From NCBI GenBank assembly GCA_016789725.1, contig JAEUQN010000031.1:1-52652 (forward strand): a DNA stretch of 52,652 bases. The letters are read 5' to 3'. The stretch is from Blastocatellia bacterium. GTDB lineage: Bacteria > Acidobacteriota > Blastocatellia > RBC074. Below, in pieces: positions 8,947-18,390 of this stretch (position 1 is the first letter of the stretch; each line of letters begins with the position of its first letter). The position numbers were made by a program, and so were the translations under genes. The notes under the pieces are model-generated. The model worked only from the letters and a program-made list of their open reading frames with translations. It did not search any database and was not told the DNA's origin.

Positions 8947-10959
8947 ATGAAGTCTGTACCGAACAATCCAGCCGATCCTTTTGAAAGCAAGCGCCAGATG
9001 AGTCTGCGCCTGGAGATCCTACGATTTCTGGCCTTGGCGCTCTTTATCGTATTGGGGGCGCGTCTTTATTGGCTGCAAGTCAAAAACTATGAGGTTTATC
9101 GGGATCGCGCAGATAACAATCGCTACAAAACCATCCCCATCCCTGCCCGCCGAGGTCGTATCCTTGATCGCAACGGTAAGACCCTGGTTGATAGTCGGTA
9201 CGTTTATAACATCGTGTTGGAACGGAAACTGGGCAATAAGGAAATTACCTCGGATCAGTTCCCCGAAATCCATAAGCTCCTGACAACCAATCTCGACATC
9301 GAAGCCAAATGGCTGAATGATCGGTTTGAAGCAGCCAAATATGCTCCGCGTCATGTGCCAATCGTAGTCAAAGAAGATGCTTCGTCCCGCGAAGTACAAT
9401 GGGTCGCAGCCCACCAGGTTGACTACCCTGAATTGCGGGTCGAACGCGCACCACAAAGGCATTATATTCACGGCACGTTGGCAGCCCATGCGCTCGGCTA
9501 TGTGGGCGAAGTCAGTAAAGAGGATTTGAATAGAACGGATAGCCAATATAGTCAGGAAAAAGGATTCAAGTTTGGCGACATCGTCGGCAGGGCAGGACTG
9601 GAACGCTATTACAATGAAGTGCTCATGGGGCGGGATGGCTGGCGCAAAGTGATCGTCAATAGCAAAGGAAAAATCGAAGCGGAGCTTGATAGTGCCGATC
9701 CAATCCCAGGCCGTGATTTATACATCACGATGGATTTGGAGTTGCAGCAGGAAGCAGAAAAGCAAGGCGATAGCATGCCATCGGGACGTGGCGCAATTGG
9801 GATGATGGACCCAAATAATGGCGAGATTTTAGTCTTCGTCAGCCGTCCCGCTTTTGATCCAAATACCTTTTCACAACGTTCTAAAACTCCTGAGGGACGC
9901 GAAGAAATTTCAGATTATTGGCGGGATGCCGACAAACCACTCTATAACCGCATGATTCAGGGTGGTTTTGTTCCCGGCTCAACCTGGAAATTAATGACTT
10001 CAGTAGCATCCTTGAACGAAGGTGTCATCACGCCAAAAGATTCGCGGATTCAGGATGGTGGCATCCAACTTGGCAGCTATTTCATGAATTCAATGTCACA
10101 CGCCGGGATGCCGGATGTCGTGACCGCAATTCGGATTTCAGCGGACGGCTATTACTATCGGTTAGGGTTAAAATTGGGTGAAGAGCGATTTGCGAAGTGG
10201 GTCGAGAAATTTGGCTTTGGTCATCGCACGGGCATTGATCTGCCCAACGAGGACCCAGGGCTACAGCCGACGGCCTCCACTAAGCAAAAAATTTATGAAG
10301 CTCTCAGCAAACGCAAGTTGAAAGAAGCCGAAGCCGCCCCAACTCCAGAGGCCAAAAAGCGATTAGCGTATCAGGCCGAACAGATTTTGCGCGATGCCAA
10401 ATGGACAGATTACGACATGGCGGCTTCTGCCTTTGGGCAAGGACAAAACAAATCTACGCCAGTGCAATTGATGCGTTATTCAGGTGGCTTGGCCAATGGC
10501 GGCAAAATGTATACACCGCATTTTTTGCTGAAAGCTGTTGCGGGTACAGATCGCAATGATGTGCATCAGCCAGAGATCAAATACGAGGAGAAAAATTTCT
10601 TTACAGTGCCCATGTCCCCGGAAATTCATGACCTGGTGAAACGCGGGATGTATGGTGCGGTCAATGAAGGCGGAACTGCGGGGGGGGCACGTATTGAAGG
10701 CTTTGAGGTTTGCGGCAAAACAGGAACAGCACAAGTGGCGTCGAATGAACGGGCGGGTGCAAAAAACAAAGACCACGCCTGGTTCATTAGCTTTGCCCCA
10801 AAGGAGAAGCCCGAAATTTGTGGAGTAGTATTGGTCGAAAACTCCGGCTTTGGCGGTAAGCTATCGGCTCCGCGCGCGCGGGCCATCTACGATATTTATT
10901 ATCGCCGGAAAAATAATCTGCCCCCGGATACGCAGGCGCAATTAGTTAAGACGCCGTAA
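8947..10959 (+). CDS. mrdA: Penicillin-binding protein 2 (elongasome transpeptidase)
   Basis: Class B penicillin-binding protein that crosslinks peptidoglycan during side-wall growth together with RodA. A membrane helix lies at about residues 22-40, followed by the pedestal dimerisation domain with the usual RRGRILDRNGK motif. In the transpeptidase domain the nucleophile motif is S345-T-W-K348, the second motif is in RISADGYYY (SxD form, as in many PBP2s), and the third is K591-T-G593. At 670 residues it is slightly longer than E. coli PBP2, because of an Ala/Lys/Glu-rich insertion near residues 445-480. It lies 48 bp after mreD and 23 bp before rodA. Confidence 0.96.
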   Translation: MKSVPNNPADPFESKRQMSLRLEILRFLALALFIVLGARLYWLQVKNYEVYRDRADNNRYKTIPIPARRGRILDRNGKTLVDSRYVYNIVLERKLGNKEITSDQFPEIHKLLTTNLDIEAKWLNDRFEAAKYAPRHVPIVVKEDASSREVQWVAAHQVDYPELRVERAPQRHYIHGTLAAHALGYVGEVSKEDLNRTDSQYSQEKGFKFGDIVGRAGLERYYNEVLMGRDGWRKVIVNSKGKIEAELDSADPIPGRDLYITMDLELQQEAEKQGDSMPSGRGAIGMMDPNNGEILVFVSRPAFDPNTFSQRSKTPEGREEISDYWRDADKPLYNRMIQGGFVPGSTWKLMTSVASLNEGVITPKDSRIQDGGIQLGSYFMNSMSHAGMPDVVTAIRISADGYYYRLGLKLGEERFAKWVEKFGFGHRTGIDLPNEDPGLQPTASTKQKIYEALSKRKLKEAEAAPTPEAKKRLAYQAEQILRDAKWTDYDMAASAFGQGQNKSTPVQLMRYSGGLANGGKMYTPHFLLKAVAGTDRNDVHQPEIKYEEKNFFTVPMSPEIHDLVKRGMYGAVNEGGTAGGARIEGFEVCGKTGTAQVASNERAGAKNKDHAWFISFAPKEKPEICGVVLVENSGFGGKLSAPRARAIYDIYYRRKNNLPPDTQAQLVKTP

Positions 10960-10982
10960 GAAAGCAGCGCAGCTAGAAACGT

Positions 10983-12086
10983 ATGATGTCACTCGCACCA
11001 TCACCCAAATTCCTACGGGATTTTGATTGGCTATCATTCCTTTTAATCATCGGATTGATGGCCTTTGGCGTGGTGCAAATTCATAGTGCGAAACCCAGCA
11101 GTCCCAGCCTTTGGCAACGGCAAATTTATGCCATGGTACTGGGGCTAATCATTATGTTTGTAGTGACGAAGATAGATTACAATCGCATCTTCAGCATCGC
11201 ACCATATCTATACGGCTTTGGGCTATTTTTACTAGTGTTGGTATTGTTGATTGGCACGGAAATTAATGGCAATAAAAACTGGTTACAGATCGGACCGATA
11301 GGGGGACAACCTTCCGAATTAGCCAAGATTTTTACGCTGCTGATGCTGGTGCGATATCTGTCCGATGTTCGCGTGCGTCCACTCAACCTAAAAACGATAG
11401 CCACGGCAGGTGCAATTTGGTTGGCACCAACTTTGCTCGTATTTTTGGGAAAAGACACAGGAAGTACGCTTAGTTATATTTCGTTCTTTGCGGTGTTGCT
11501 CTTTCTTTGTGGATTGCGCTGGAGCTGGATCGCGGCGGGCTTGGCGGTTGTCGTGCTGGCCGGATTGATCGCTATCCCAAAGATTAAAGCCAGTACAAGT
11601 TATCAGGCTGAGCGAATCAAAGCCGTTTACTGGCCGGATTTGGCGGCCAAACGCTATCGGTATCAAAACGAACAATCCTATATTGCGATTGGTTCGGGAG
11701 GTCCTTACGGCAAAGGAATTGGTAGCGGCACTCAAGGCCCGTTGGGATTTGTGCCGGAAGTACATTCAGATTTTATTTTTACGATTGCGGGTGAGGAAAC
11801 CGGGTTTCTCGGTTGCAGCCTCGCCCTTGGTGCTTACTTAATCATCATTTGGCGTTTGATCGAAGCGGCGCAAAAGTCACGTGATCGGCAAGGAACATTG
11901 CTGGTCGCTGGCTACACAGGTTTGTTGCTGTATCACGTCACGGTAAGTGTCGGAATGGTCGTTGGTCTGCTACCGATCATGGGAATTCCGCTACCGTTAA
12001 TGAGTCACGGCGGGTCGTCCATTTTGGCGACTTTGTTCGCGTTGGGGCTATGCCTCAGCGTGCGTCTGCGTCGTTTCGTCAATTAA
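10983..12086 (+). CDS. rodA: Peptidoglycan glycosyltransferase RodA (SEDS family)
   Basis: Polytopic SEDS glycosyltransferase that polymerises lipid II in the elongasome, working with the PBP2 encoded just upstream. The 367 residues hold about ten membrane helices. SEDS signatures include NGNKNWLQIGPIGGQPSELAK, GKDTGSTLSY, and the C-terminal GIPLPLMSHGGSSILATLFALG. Two Met codons open the frame (10983 and 10986). It is the last gene of the mreBCD-mrdA-rodA run. Confidence 0.96.
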   Translation: MMSLAPSPKFLRDFDWLSFLLIIGLMAFGVVQIHSAKPSSPSLWQRQIYAMVLGLIIMFVVTKIDYNRIFSIAPYLYGFGLFLLVLVLLIGTEINGNKNWLQIGPIGGQPSELAKIFTLLMLVRYLSDVRVRPLNLKTIATAGAIWLAPTLLVFLGKDTGSTLSYISFFAVLLFLCGLRWSWIAAGLAVVVLAGLIAIPKIKASTSYQAERIKAVYWPDLAAKRYRYQNEQSYIAIGSGGPYGKGIGSGTQGPLGFVPEVHSDFIFTIAGEETGFLGCSLALGAYLIIIWRLIEAAQKSRDRQGTLLVAGYTGLLLYHVTVSVGMVVGLLPIMGIPLPLMSHGGSSILATLFALGLCLSVRLRRFVN

Positions 12087-12677
12087 CGCTCAAGTGATGG
12101 GGAAGAAATCAACCGAAGCGCTTGTTAAGCGCTTCCAAATGAGTGGGAAAAGGCGTTATTTATTTCTCACTCAGCGCAGGTCTGGAGTGCAGGTGGATTA
12201 GATTGTTAAGCTCCGACGAGAAGTCCTCAATGGGCTTCAACCTGCGAGAATAGGTTCCTCAATGAAAACCTCATGGGCGTCGTCGCACGCTGTTCCTGAA
12301 AGCAGCTTGCGGAAGATGGCCTCTTTCGTTCGGCCAATGAACGAAAGGATGAAATGGTATCCTTTAAACGAAGGCCCAAAATGTAAGTCTCCGGCCTTTG
12401 CTTTAACGGGTTCCGGCTTAATCCTGAATAATTGGCTTCTCGTTACAATTTGTAGTTTCGACAGGCTTGCTGCTGGGCGAGTATTTCGTGCTTTGTGCGC
12501 CGCCTTATCAACCGCGTCGCGCCAAACTCGGCATCGCTTTCTAGCCGCAAGCTTTTTTTATGGAAATTGAAGCCTGCGTGAATGCAGGTCTACCAACTTG
12601 CTGAATAGTCCAGATGATAGTCGTTGATGAGTTGGCTTTGTCACCTGTCTGCTGGCTATTGCTCTTAGGAGAAATAA
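12087..12677 (+). other. 591-bp structured leader before the RNase E/G gene
   Basis: No convincing gene lies here; a 102-codon frame at 12262-12570 has no family resemblance and an odd composition. Several hairpins are visible: GAAGCGCTT at 12115-12123 with AAGCGCTTC at 12127-12135; CTTTCGTTC at 12323-12331 with GAACGAAAG at 12339-12347; and AAAGGAT at 12344-12350 with ATCCTTT at 12359-12365. The last two share bases and exclude each other. The end holds a good ribosome site (AGGAGA at 12668-12673) before the ATG at 12678. E. coli rne has a long 5' leader through which RNase E autoregulates, so the same is plausible here. Confidence 0.5.
12115..12135 (+). terminator. Hairpin after rodA
   Basis: A perfect 9-bp stem (12115-12123 and 12127-12135) with a GTT loop lies 28 bp after the rodA stop. 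It also reads as two direct copies of the palindrome AAGCGCTT spaced by 3 bp. No T-run follows, so it could be a weak or Rho-type end, an RNA stability hairpin, or a paired operator for the next gene. Confidence 0.45.
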
Positions 12678-15278
12678 ATGAGCAAAGAATTAATCGTGAG
12701 CCTGAATGGGCGCGAAAAGAAAATTGCGATTATCGAAGACGACGTCGTCACTGAATTTTATGTCGAGCGCGGCGACGAAAATCAAGGGATCGTAGGCAAT
12801 ATCTACAAAGGCAAAGTCATGAAAGTGCTGCCTGGTATGCAATCGGCCTTTGTGGACATTGGATTGGAGCGTGATGCATTTTTATATGTGTCCGACTTCA
12901 TTGATGACGAAGATTTTGAAGGCGCGTTCCAGGAAGACCGCAAAGAAGATAAACGCCCGCCTCGTGCTGAACGCCCTGAACGCCCTGAAAAATTCGAGCG
13001 TGGCCGCCCACAACGCCTGGTTCTCACGGAAACACCTACGGTGATTGAAGCAAGCGAAGCAGAAGACCAGGACAGCGAAGCGACATTAGAAGCGCTACAG
13101 CATATTGAAGAAATTATTGCTGAGCCAGTGATCGAACGCGAGCCAGAAGAAGAGGCAGAGAGCTTAGTGGAAGCTATAGCTCCCGTGGTTGCGGAAAGTC
13201 CTCGTGAACGTCGCCATCGCCGCCTGCAATACATTGAGCCAGCGGAAGAAAAAGAAGCCGTCGAGGTCGCAGTTGTGGCTGAAGTCCCAGAACCTGTAGT
13301 GGAAGCGCCCAACCCCGCCGAGGTCGTTGAGGCCGTTGAAGAAGAAGCAATGGGCCGGCGGCGGCGGCGTCCGCGTCCTAAGCGGGGGCGAGGCGAAGCG
13401 CCACCTGCCGAAGCAGTTGAGGTGGAAACAGTCAGTGCGACACCAGCAGCGGCAGAAGCTTCCGAGGTAGAAGCAGCCACTCCCGCTATGGCAGAGGAAG
13501 CTGTTGAAGCAACCGCTCCCCTGATCCCACAGGTATTTGAACCAACACCGCTCGCAGAACCTGGTGAGCCGATGGAACGGGTGAGTGACGATGATTTAGG
13601 CCCGGCGAGGTCTGAGCGCAAAGCTGCACCACAGGAAGAACTGGTAATGGTCAAGTTTGAGGTCGAACCAACTCCTGAAGTTCACGTTGGCTCGTTGCAG
13701 CCATCCTTGCAGAGTAACGAGGATTTTGAGCGCATCAGCGACGATGAAAGTAACCCGGAAGAAGCAGCCGCAGCGCCAGCAGAAGAAGCAGCCGCAACGA
13801 CTGAAGTGGACGTATCCGATTTGCCTCTCCCCGATGCCAGCGCAGAAATTCGAGAGAAGAAATCGCGTGCTGAATTCGCAACACGTCGAGGCGGGCGTGG
13901 TCGCCGTCGCCGCCTTCCTGCAAGTGATGAAACCAGCAACGAAGGCAGTGACGAAAAATCCCCAGAAGCGGAACCGGAAAGCACTCCGGCTCCATCCCCG
14001 GCTCCGGCTCCCACCAGCAGTATAATCGCGCCGCCTGCGGGTGGAACTATGCGATCAGGGCGGCCTGTAATTTCAGACTTGCTGCGCGAAGGACAAGAAG
14101 TTCTCGTGCAAATCGCCAAGGAACCCATTGGACAAAAAGGCGCGCGCATCACTTCGCACATCGTGTTGCCAGGTCGGTACGTGGTGTATATGCCGACCGT
14201 AGATCACATTGGCGTATCACGTAAAATCGGCACAGATGAAGAGCGACAACGTCTGAAACGCACGTTGAATCAACTGCGTGCTGAAACCAATATTCCCGGC
14301 GGCTTCATCGTTCGCACCGCCGCTGGTGGTCGCACGACTGAAGAGTTGCGCGATGACGTGCAATATCTGGCGCGGACGTGGAGTGACATGCGGCGGCGTT
14401 CAGATCGCTCCAAAGCGCCTGCTGTCGTGCATCGTGATCTGGACTTGGTGCAACGTATTTTGCGCGATCAGCTTTCGTCCGACTTCACCGCAATTCGGGT
14501 AGACAATGAATTCGAGTATGAGCGCATTGTGGACTTCGTCAACCGCTTTGCGCCGAAGTTGATTCATCGCGTCAAACTGTACACAAAAGAAAATTCGATC
14601 CTCGAAGAATATGGCGTACAGGCCGAAGTGGACAAAGCCGTCAAACCACGCGTTTGGCTGCGGTCGGGTGGCTACATCGTCATCAACCAGACCGAAGCTC
14701 TAGTAGCGATTGACGTGAACACCGGCAAATTCGTAGGACGCTCGAATCGGTTGGAAGACACGATTGTCAAAACCAATCTCGAAGCCGCGAAAGAAATCGC
14801 GCGGCAAATTCGCTTGCGCGATCTCGGCGGCATCATCATCCTCGACTTTATTGACATGGAAGAACGCCGCAATCGTCAACGCGTAATGCAGGCCTTGGAA
14901 ATCGAATTGCGCCACGACAAATCGCCATCGAAGATTCTTCAGTTCAATGATTTCGGCCTGGTTGCCATCACCCGCAAACGCGTCAAGCAATCGCTTGAAC
15001 GCACGCTCTGCACGCCCTGTGCGTATTGCGGCGGCGGCGGAATGGTGAAAAGCCCGCAAACGATTTGTTATGAATTGCTGGCCGAAGTCCGCCGCGTAGC
15101 CAAACACGAAGATCAACCGGGTGAGGTCATCCTGCGTGTCAACCCGGAAGTTGCCAAAGCCTTACGCACCACCGAACGTGACATCTTTGTGGACATTGAA
15201 TCGCACTTTACCGGCGTCGTCACAATCAAGAGCGATCCAGCCATTCATCAAGAGCAGTTCGATATTGCCTTGGTTTGA
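12678..15278 (+). CDS. rng: Ribonuclease E/G with a large insertion in its S1 domain
   Basis: Endoribonuclease for mRNA turnover and rRNA maturation; whether it is best called RNase E or G is open. The first half of the S1 domain is at residues 36-75 (GIVGNIYKGKVMKVLPGMQ). It resumes at about 463 (PVISDLLREGQEVLVQ), so roughly 380 residues rich in Glu, Ala, Pro and Val, with Arg-rich patches (RRRRRPRPKRGRGE and RRGGRGRRRRLP), interrupt it. The catalytic core is intact: D679 in AIDVNTGK and D723 in LDFIDM match E. coli D303 and D346, and the zinc-link cysteines are in C778-T-P-C781-A-Y-C784. Unlike E. coli RNase E there is no long C-terminal scaffold, so the inserted segment may supply the RNA- or protein-binding function. 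Start ATG at 12678 has an AGGAGA ribosome site. Confidence 0.95.
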   Translation: MSKELIVSLNGREKKIAIIEDDVVTEFYVERGDENQGIVGNIYKGKVMKVLPGMQSAFVDIGLERDAFLYVSDFIDDEDFEGAFQEDRKEDKRPPRAERPERPEKFERGRPQRLVLTETPTVIEASEAEDQDSEATLEALQHIEEIIAEPVIEREPEEEAESLVEAIAPVVAESPRERRHRRLQYIEPAEEKEAVEVAVVAEVPEPVVEAPNPAEVVEAVEEEAMGRRRRRPRPKRGRGEAPPAEAVEVETVSATPAAAEASEVEAATPAMAEEAVEATAPLIPQVFEPTPLAEPGEPMERVSDDDLGPARSERKAAPQEELVMVKFEVEPTPEVHVGSLQPSLQSNEDFERISDDESNPEEAAAAPAEEAAATTEVDVSDLPLPDASAEIREKKSRAEFATRRGGRGRRRRLPASDETSNEGSDEKSPEAEPESTPAPSPAPAPTSSIIAPPAGGTMRSGRPVISDLLREGQEVLVQIAKEPIGQKGARITSHIVLPGRYVVYMPTVDHIGVSRKIGTDEERQRLKRTLNQLRAETNIPGGFIVRTAAGGRTTEELRDDVQYLARTWSDMRRRSDRSKAPAVVHRDLDLVQRILRDQLSSDFTAIRVDNEFEYERIVDFVNRFAPKLIHRVKLYTKENSILEEYGVQAEVDKAVKPRVWLRSGGYIVINQTEALVAIDVNTGKFVGRSNRLEDTIVKTNLEAAKEIARQIRLRDLGGIIILDFIDMEERRNRQRVMQALEIELRHDKSPSKILQFNDFGLVAITRKRVKQSLERTLCTPCAYCGGGGMVKSPQTICYELLAEVRRVAKHEDQPGEVILRVNPEVAKALRTTERDIFVDIESHFTGVVTIKSDPAIHQEQFDIALV

Positions 15279-15283
15279 GAGCT

Positions 15284-15345
15284 AAGACGGCGAACAGGGT
15301 AAGCCTGCACTTATTGTGCCGCCCCCCGTTCGCCGTCTTCTTTAT
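15284..15345 (+). terminator. Terminator hairpin after the RNase E/G gene
   Basis: AAGACGGCGAAC at 15284-15295 pairs perfectly with GTTCGCCGTCTT at 15328-15339 (12 bp), followed by CTTTAT. It begins 6 bp after the stop codon. The T-run is short but the stem is strong, so an intrinsic terminator is likely. Confidence 0.75.
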
Positions 15346-15635
15346 CGGCTATTCCGCTTATCTGAAGTTGTATCAGAACGACATCTTTATTGACGAACCC
15401 ACGAGTTAATGAAACGAGACATTGCTATCTCAGAGTCTTGCCCATTCGAGGTAAAACCAGCGATATAGCATCCCGTAGAACTGATGAAAGCTCGCAGGCT
15501 TCCTTCCTCGTCTTTCCCAAAGGGCTTCTCACTCAGTCACAAAAATCTCACTTCTTGGAACTCATCGAAAATGAAAACACGGAACACTCGAAAAGGAATT
15601 CAGATGTTCCGCGTTCTCTGTTGTTTGCCTTCCGT
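15346..15635. other. Gene-free spacer between convergent genes
   Basis: With the preceding terminator this makes a 357-bp gap between the RNase E/G gene and the convergent molybdoenzyme gene. Frames at 15390-15644 and 15484-15822 have no recognisable content and the second runs into the molybdoenzyme gene, so I do not call them. The only structured element I see is the hairpin at 15576-15615. Confidence 0.6.
15569..15615 (-). terminator. Probable terminator of the minus-strand molybdoenzyme operon
   Basis: Bases 15576-15587 (AACACGGAACAC) pair with 15604-15615 at 10 of 12 positions. Read on the minus strand, the stem comes 20 bp after the stop codon at 15636 and is followed by the T-rich TTCATTTTCG, as expected for an intrinsic terminator. 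Confidence 0.55.
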
Positions 15636-17891
15636 TTACGCTAACTGCCTGCGAATCGGCAATTCACGAATGCGTTTGCCCGTCGCAGCCGCAATCGCAT
15701 TGCAAATCGCGGGGGCGACGGGTGGCACGCCGGGTTCGCCAACGCCTGCGGGCGGGGCGTCGCTTTTGATGACGTGGACGTTCACCACATACGGCGCTTC
15801 GTTCATTCGCGCGACTTGGTAGTCGTGGAAGTTCGATTGCTCGATTTCGCCGTTTTTCGCGGTGATGCCGCTCATCAACGCGATGCTGGTGCCGAAGACG
15901 CCTGCGCCTTCAAATTGCGATTTAACGCGGTCGGGATTGATGATCGTGCCTGCGTCTACGGCAATGTCCATTTGGGGAATGCGAACACGGCCCGCGTTGT
16001 CCACTTCGACTTCGACAGCAACCGCAACGTAGGTCAGGAAGCTCCGATGTGCGGCGATGCCGAGGGCGCGGCCTTTCGTCGCTTTCTTCTTGGCCCAGCC
16101 GGATTTTTCGGCGGCGAGTTGGATGACGTTGCGCATCCGTCCTGTGTCTACTGGATATTGATCCAGTGATTTGCCGTGGTTGATGTAATCCTTGCCGAAG
16201 GGGATTTTGCGTGACGCACCGAGCACGTCCAGCAAATATTCCACCGAATCACGTTTCGCCAAATTCGCCAGTTCATCCACGAAAGACGACACGGCAAACG
16301 CCTGATAAATATTGGCGACGGAACGTAACCAGCCGATGCGGACGTGATTTTTCGCGGGGCCGTTTTCGGCGCGATGGTTCGGAATATCAAACGGCACATC
16401 GTTCCAGCCCATCATCATTTCAAATGCTTCGGCGTGCGTAGAGGCGGGATTGAACGTCGTGCCAATCGAGGGATAGGCGACGCGTTGCAACCACGCGGTC
16501 GGTTTGCCATTCGCGCCGATAGCAGCCTTCATATACATCGCTGCGACCGTGTGGTAGTAATCGAAGCGAATGTCATCCTCACGGCTCCACGTCACTTTCA
16601 CGGGCTTGCCAACGGCTTTCGAGAGCAACGCCGCTTCGGCCACGTAATCGGGTTTCGACTTGCGACCAAAACCACCGCCAAGCAGCGTCACGTGGCATTC
16701 GACGTTTTTCTTATCAATGCCGAGCGCCTGTGCAACGGTGTCCTGCACGGCTTGCGGGTTTTGCGTGTTGGCGTGACAGACAACTTTGCCGTCTTTGAAC
16801 TCAGCAACGGCGGCGACAGGTTCCATTGGCGCGTGCGCCAAGTGCGGCGTGTAATATTCGGCTTCGTGTGTTTTGGAAGCTTTCGCAAATTCGGCGTCTA
16901 CGTCACCGACATTGCGCACGACCTTTTGCGGCTTGCGCACGGTTTCGAGCAACGACTGTTTGAATTTGGCCGAATCGTAGGCAGCGTTCGGGCTTTCGCT
17001 CCATTCGACTTTTAGCTTTTCACGGCCTTTTGCCGCTGCCCACGTGCTGTTCGCAATCACGGCGACGCCGCCGAGCGGTTGGAACATCGTCGGGCCTGTC
17101 AGGTCAGGAATCGTGACGGTTTGCAGCACGCCTTTGACAGTTTTGGCGTCTTTGTCGTCGAAGCTTTTCAGCTTGCCGCCAAAGATGGGCGAGCGTTCGA
17201 TAGAAGCATGCACCATTCCGGGCATCGTCGCATCAATGCCGAAAATGCCCTTGCCGTTGGTCAGATTGTCACGATCAAGCGTGGGCAATTCTTTGCCGAC
17301 GTAACGGTATTCGGCGGACGATTTGAACGTGAGTTCTTCTTTTTTCGGGACAGGCTGTTGCTTCGCTAGCGCGGCGAGTTCGCCAAAGCCAAGTTTCTTT
17401 TTTGTTTTGGCATGCACGACGAAATGGTTTTGCGCTTTGCATTCGGCGGCAGGCACGCCCCATTTCTGGGCAGCGGCACGTTCGAGCATCAAGCGCGCCG
17501 TCGCGCCTGCTTCGCGGAACGTATCGTAAAAATCGCGAATCGAGCAGGAACCGTCGGTGTTTTGCGAACCGTATTTCGGATCGCCAATCGCCTGTTCGAG
17601 CGAGACGCGCTTCCAATCGGCGTCCAACTCTTCGGCCATCACGACGGGCAACACGCTGCGCGATCCGGTTCCCATTTCGGAGCGGTGCATAATCAGAATG
17701 ACTTTGCCGTCAGGTTCGATTCCAAGGTAAACATTGGGATTCCACGCGGCTTTGTCGGCCTCGCTGACCATTTCGGCGGTTGTTGCGCCGTTGAAATCAA
17801 AGGCTCCAGCGCGTGCGCCAAGAACGAAAGCACTGGACGAAACCAGATGCGCGAGGAAGGTGCGACGAGGGACGAATTCAATCTTTTGCAT
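15636..17891 (-). CDS. Molybdopterin-binding oxidoreductase subunit, isoquinoline 1-oxidoreductase beta type (copy A)
   Basis: Large catalytic subunit of a two-subunit molybdenum hydroxylase of the xanthine dehydrogenase superfamily. The N-terminus (RRTFLAHLVSSSAFVLGARA) looks like a twin-arginine export signal, so the enzyme likely works in the periplasm. Molybdopterin-contact segments include LLGGGFGRKSKPDYV and GWLRSVANIYQAFAV. The catalytic Glu is near residue 719 in GVGEPGVPP, close to the C-terminus. Known relatives have 750 or so residues and oxidise N-heterocycles or aldehydes with no FAD subunit; the substrate here is unknown. It follows its iron-sulfur partner by 3 bp. A second copy of the same pair lies 3 kb upstream on the same strand. 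Confidence 0.92.
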   Translation of the reverse strand: MQKIEFVPRRTFLAHLVSSSAFVLGARAGAFDFNGATTAEMVSEADKAAWNPNVYLGIEPDGKVILIMHRSEMGTGSRSVLPVVMAEELDADWKRVSLEQAIGDPKYGSQNTDGSCSIRDFYDTFREAGATARLMLERAAAQKWGVPAAECKAQNHFVVHAKTKKKLGFGELAALAKQQPVPKKEELTFKSSAEYRYVGKELPTLDRDNLTNGKGIFGIDATMPGMVHASIERSPIFGGKLKSFDDKDAKTVKGVLQTVTIPDLTGPTMFQPLGGVAVIANSTWAAAKGREKLKVEWSESPNAAYDSAKFKQSLLETVRKPQKVVRNVGDVDAEFAKASKTHEAEYYTPHLAHAPMEPVAAVAEFKDGKVVCHANTQNPQAVQDTVAQALGIDKKNVECHVTLLGGGFGRKSKPDYVAEAALLSKAVGKPVKVTWSREDDIRFDYYHTVAAMYMKAAIGANGKPTAWLQRVAYPSIGTTFNPASTHAEAFEMMMGWNDVPFDIPNHRAENGPAKNHVRIGWLRSVANIYQAFAVSSFVDELANLAKRDSVEYLLDVLGASRKIPFGKDYINHGKSLDQYPVDTGRMRNVIQLAAEKSGWAKKKATKGRALGIAAHRSFLTYVAVAVEVEVDNAGRVRIPQMDIAVDAGTIINPDRVKSQFEGAGVFGTSIALMSGITAKNGEIEQSNFHDYQVARMNEAPYVVNVHVIKSDAPPAGVGEPGVPPVAPAICNAIAAATGKRIRELPIRRQLA

Positions 17892-17894
17892 AAC

Positions 17895-18356
17895 CTATTT
17901 TCCCCCTTTCGTGTTGGCTGCTTGCTTAATCGCCGCGCGGATGCGTTGATACGTGCCGCAGCGGCAGATGTTGCCTTTCATCGCGGCATCAATGTCAGCA
18001 TCGGTCGGCTTTGGTTTTTCTTTCAAGAGCGATGCGGCCTGCATAATTTGTCCGCTCTGGCAGTATCCACATTGCGGCACGTTGTTGTCGCGCCATGCTT
18101 GTTGCACGGGATGATTCGCGGTCGCGCTCAAGCCTTCAATTGTCGTGATGTTTTGATTGGCGGCTTTGCTCATCGGCGTCTGGCAACTGCGCACGGCTTT
18201 GCCGTTGACGTGGACGGTGCAGGCTCCGCACAAACCCATCCCGCAACCAAATTTCGTTCCGGTGTATTGCAATTCGTCGCGCAGATACCACAAGAGCGGC
18301 ATCTCAGGATCGCCGTCGAATTGCTGTTTCTTGCCATTGATCGTTAGTTGAATCAT
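17895..18356 (-). CDS. 2Fe-2S subunit of isoquinoline 1-oxidoreductase-type enzyme (copy A)
   Basis: Small electron-transfer subunit with two [2Fe-2S] clusters. The open frame begins at 18398, but the ATG at 18356 has an AAGGA ribosome site and starts exactly where the family does ([10 protein letters not shown]), giving 153 residues. The plant-ferredoxin cluster is bound by C38, C43, C46 and C58, and the second cluster by C96, C99, C131 and C133. All eight ligands are present. It lies directly before its molybdopterin partner. No FAD or cytochrome gene adjoins, so the electron acceptor is encoded elsewhere or is a soluble cytochrome c. Confidence 0.94.
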   Translation of the reverse strand: MIQLTINGKKQQFDGDPEMPLLWYLRDELQYTGTKFGCGMGLCGACTVHVNGKAVRSCQTPMSKAANQNITTIEGLSATANHPVQQAWRDNNVPQCGYCQSGQIMQAASLLKEKPKPTDADIDAAMKGNICRCGTYQRIRAAIKQAANTKGGK

Positions 18357-18390
18357 AGGGGTGTCCTTTTCTAACTCGTTGAGTTCAGCC

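Noticed and set aside
12262..12570. 102-codon frame in the RNase E/G leader
   Set aside because: No domain resemblance, weak start context, and composition unlike the neighbouring genes; the region is better explained as a structured leader.
12803..13654. Long minus-strand frame of 283 codons
   Set aside because: Antisense to the Glu/Ala-rich insertion of RNase E/G; Ser/Thr/Arg-rich content follows from the sense codon bias.
15390..15822. Two frames between the RNase E/G gene and the molybdoenzyme gene
   Set aside because: Neither resembles a protein family and one overlaps the molybdoenzyme end on the opposite strand.
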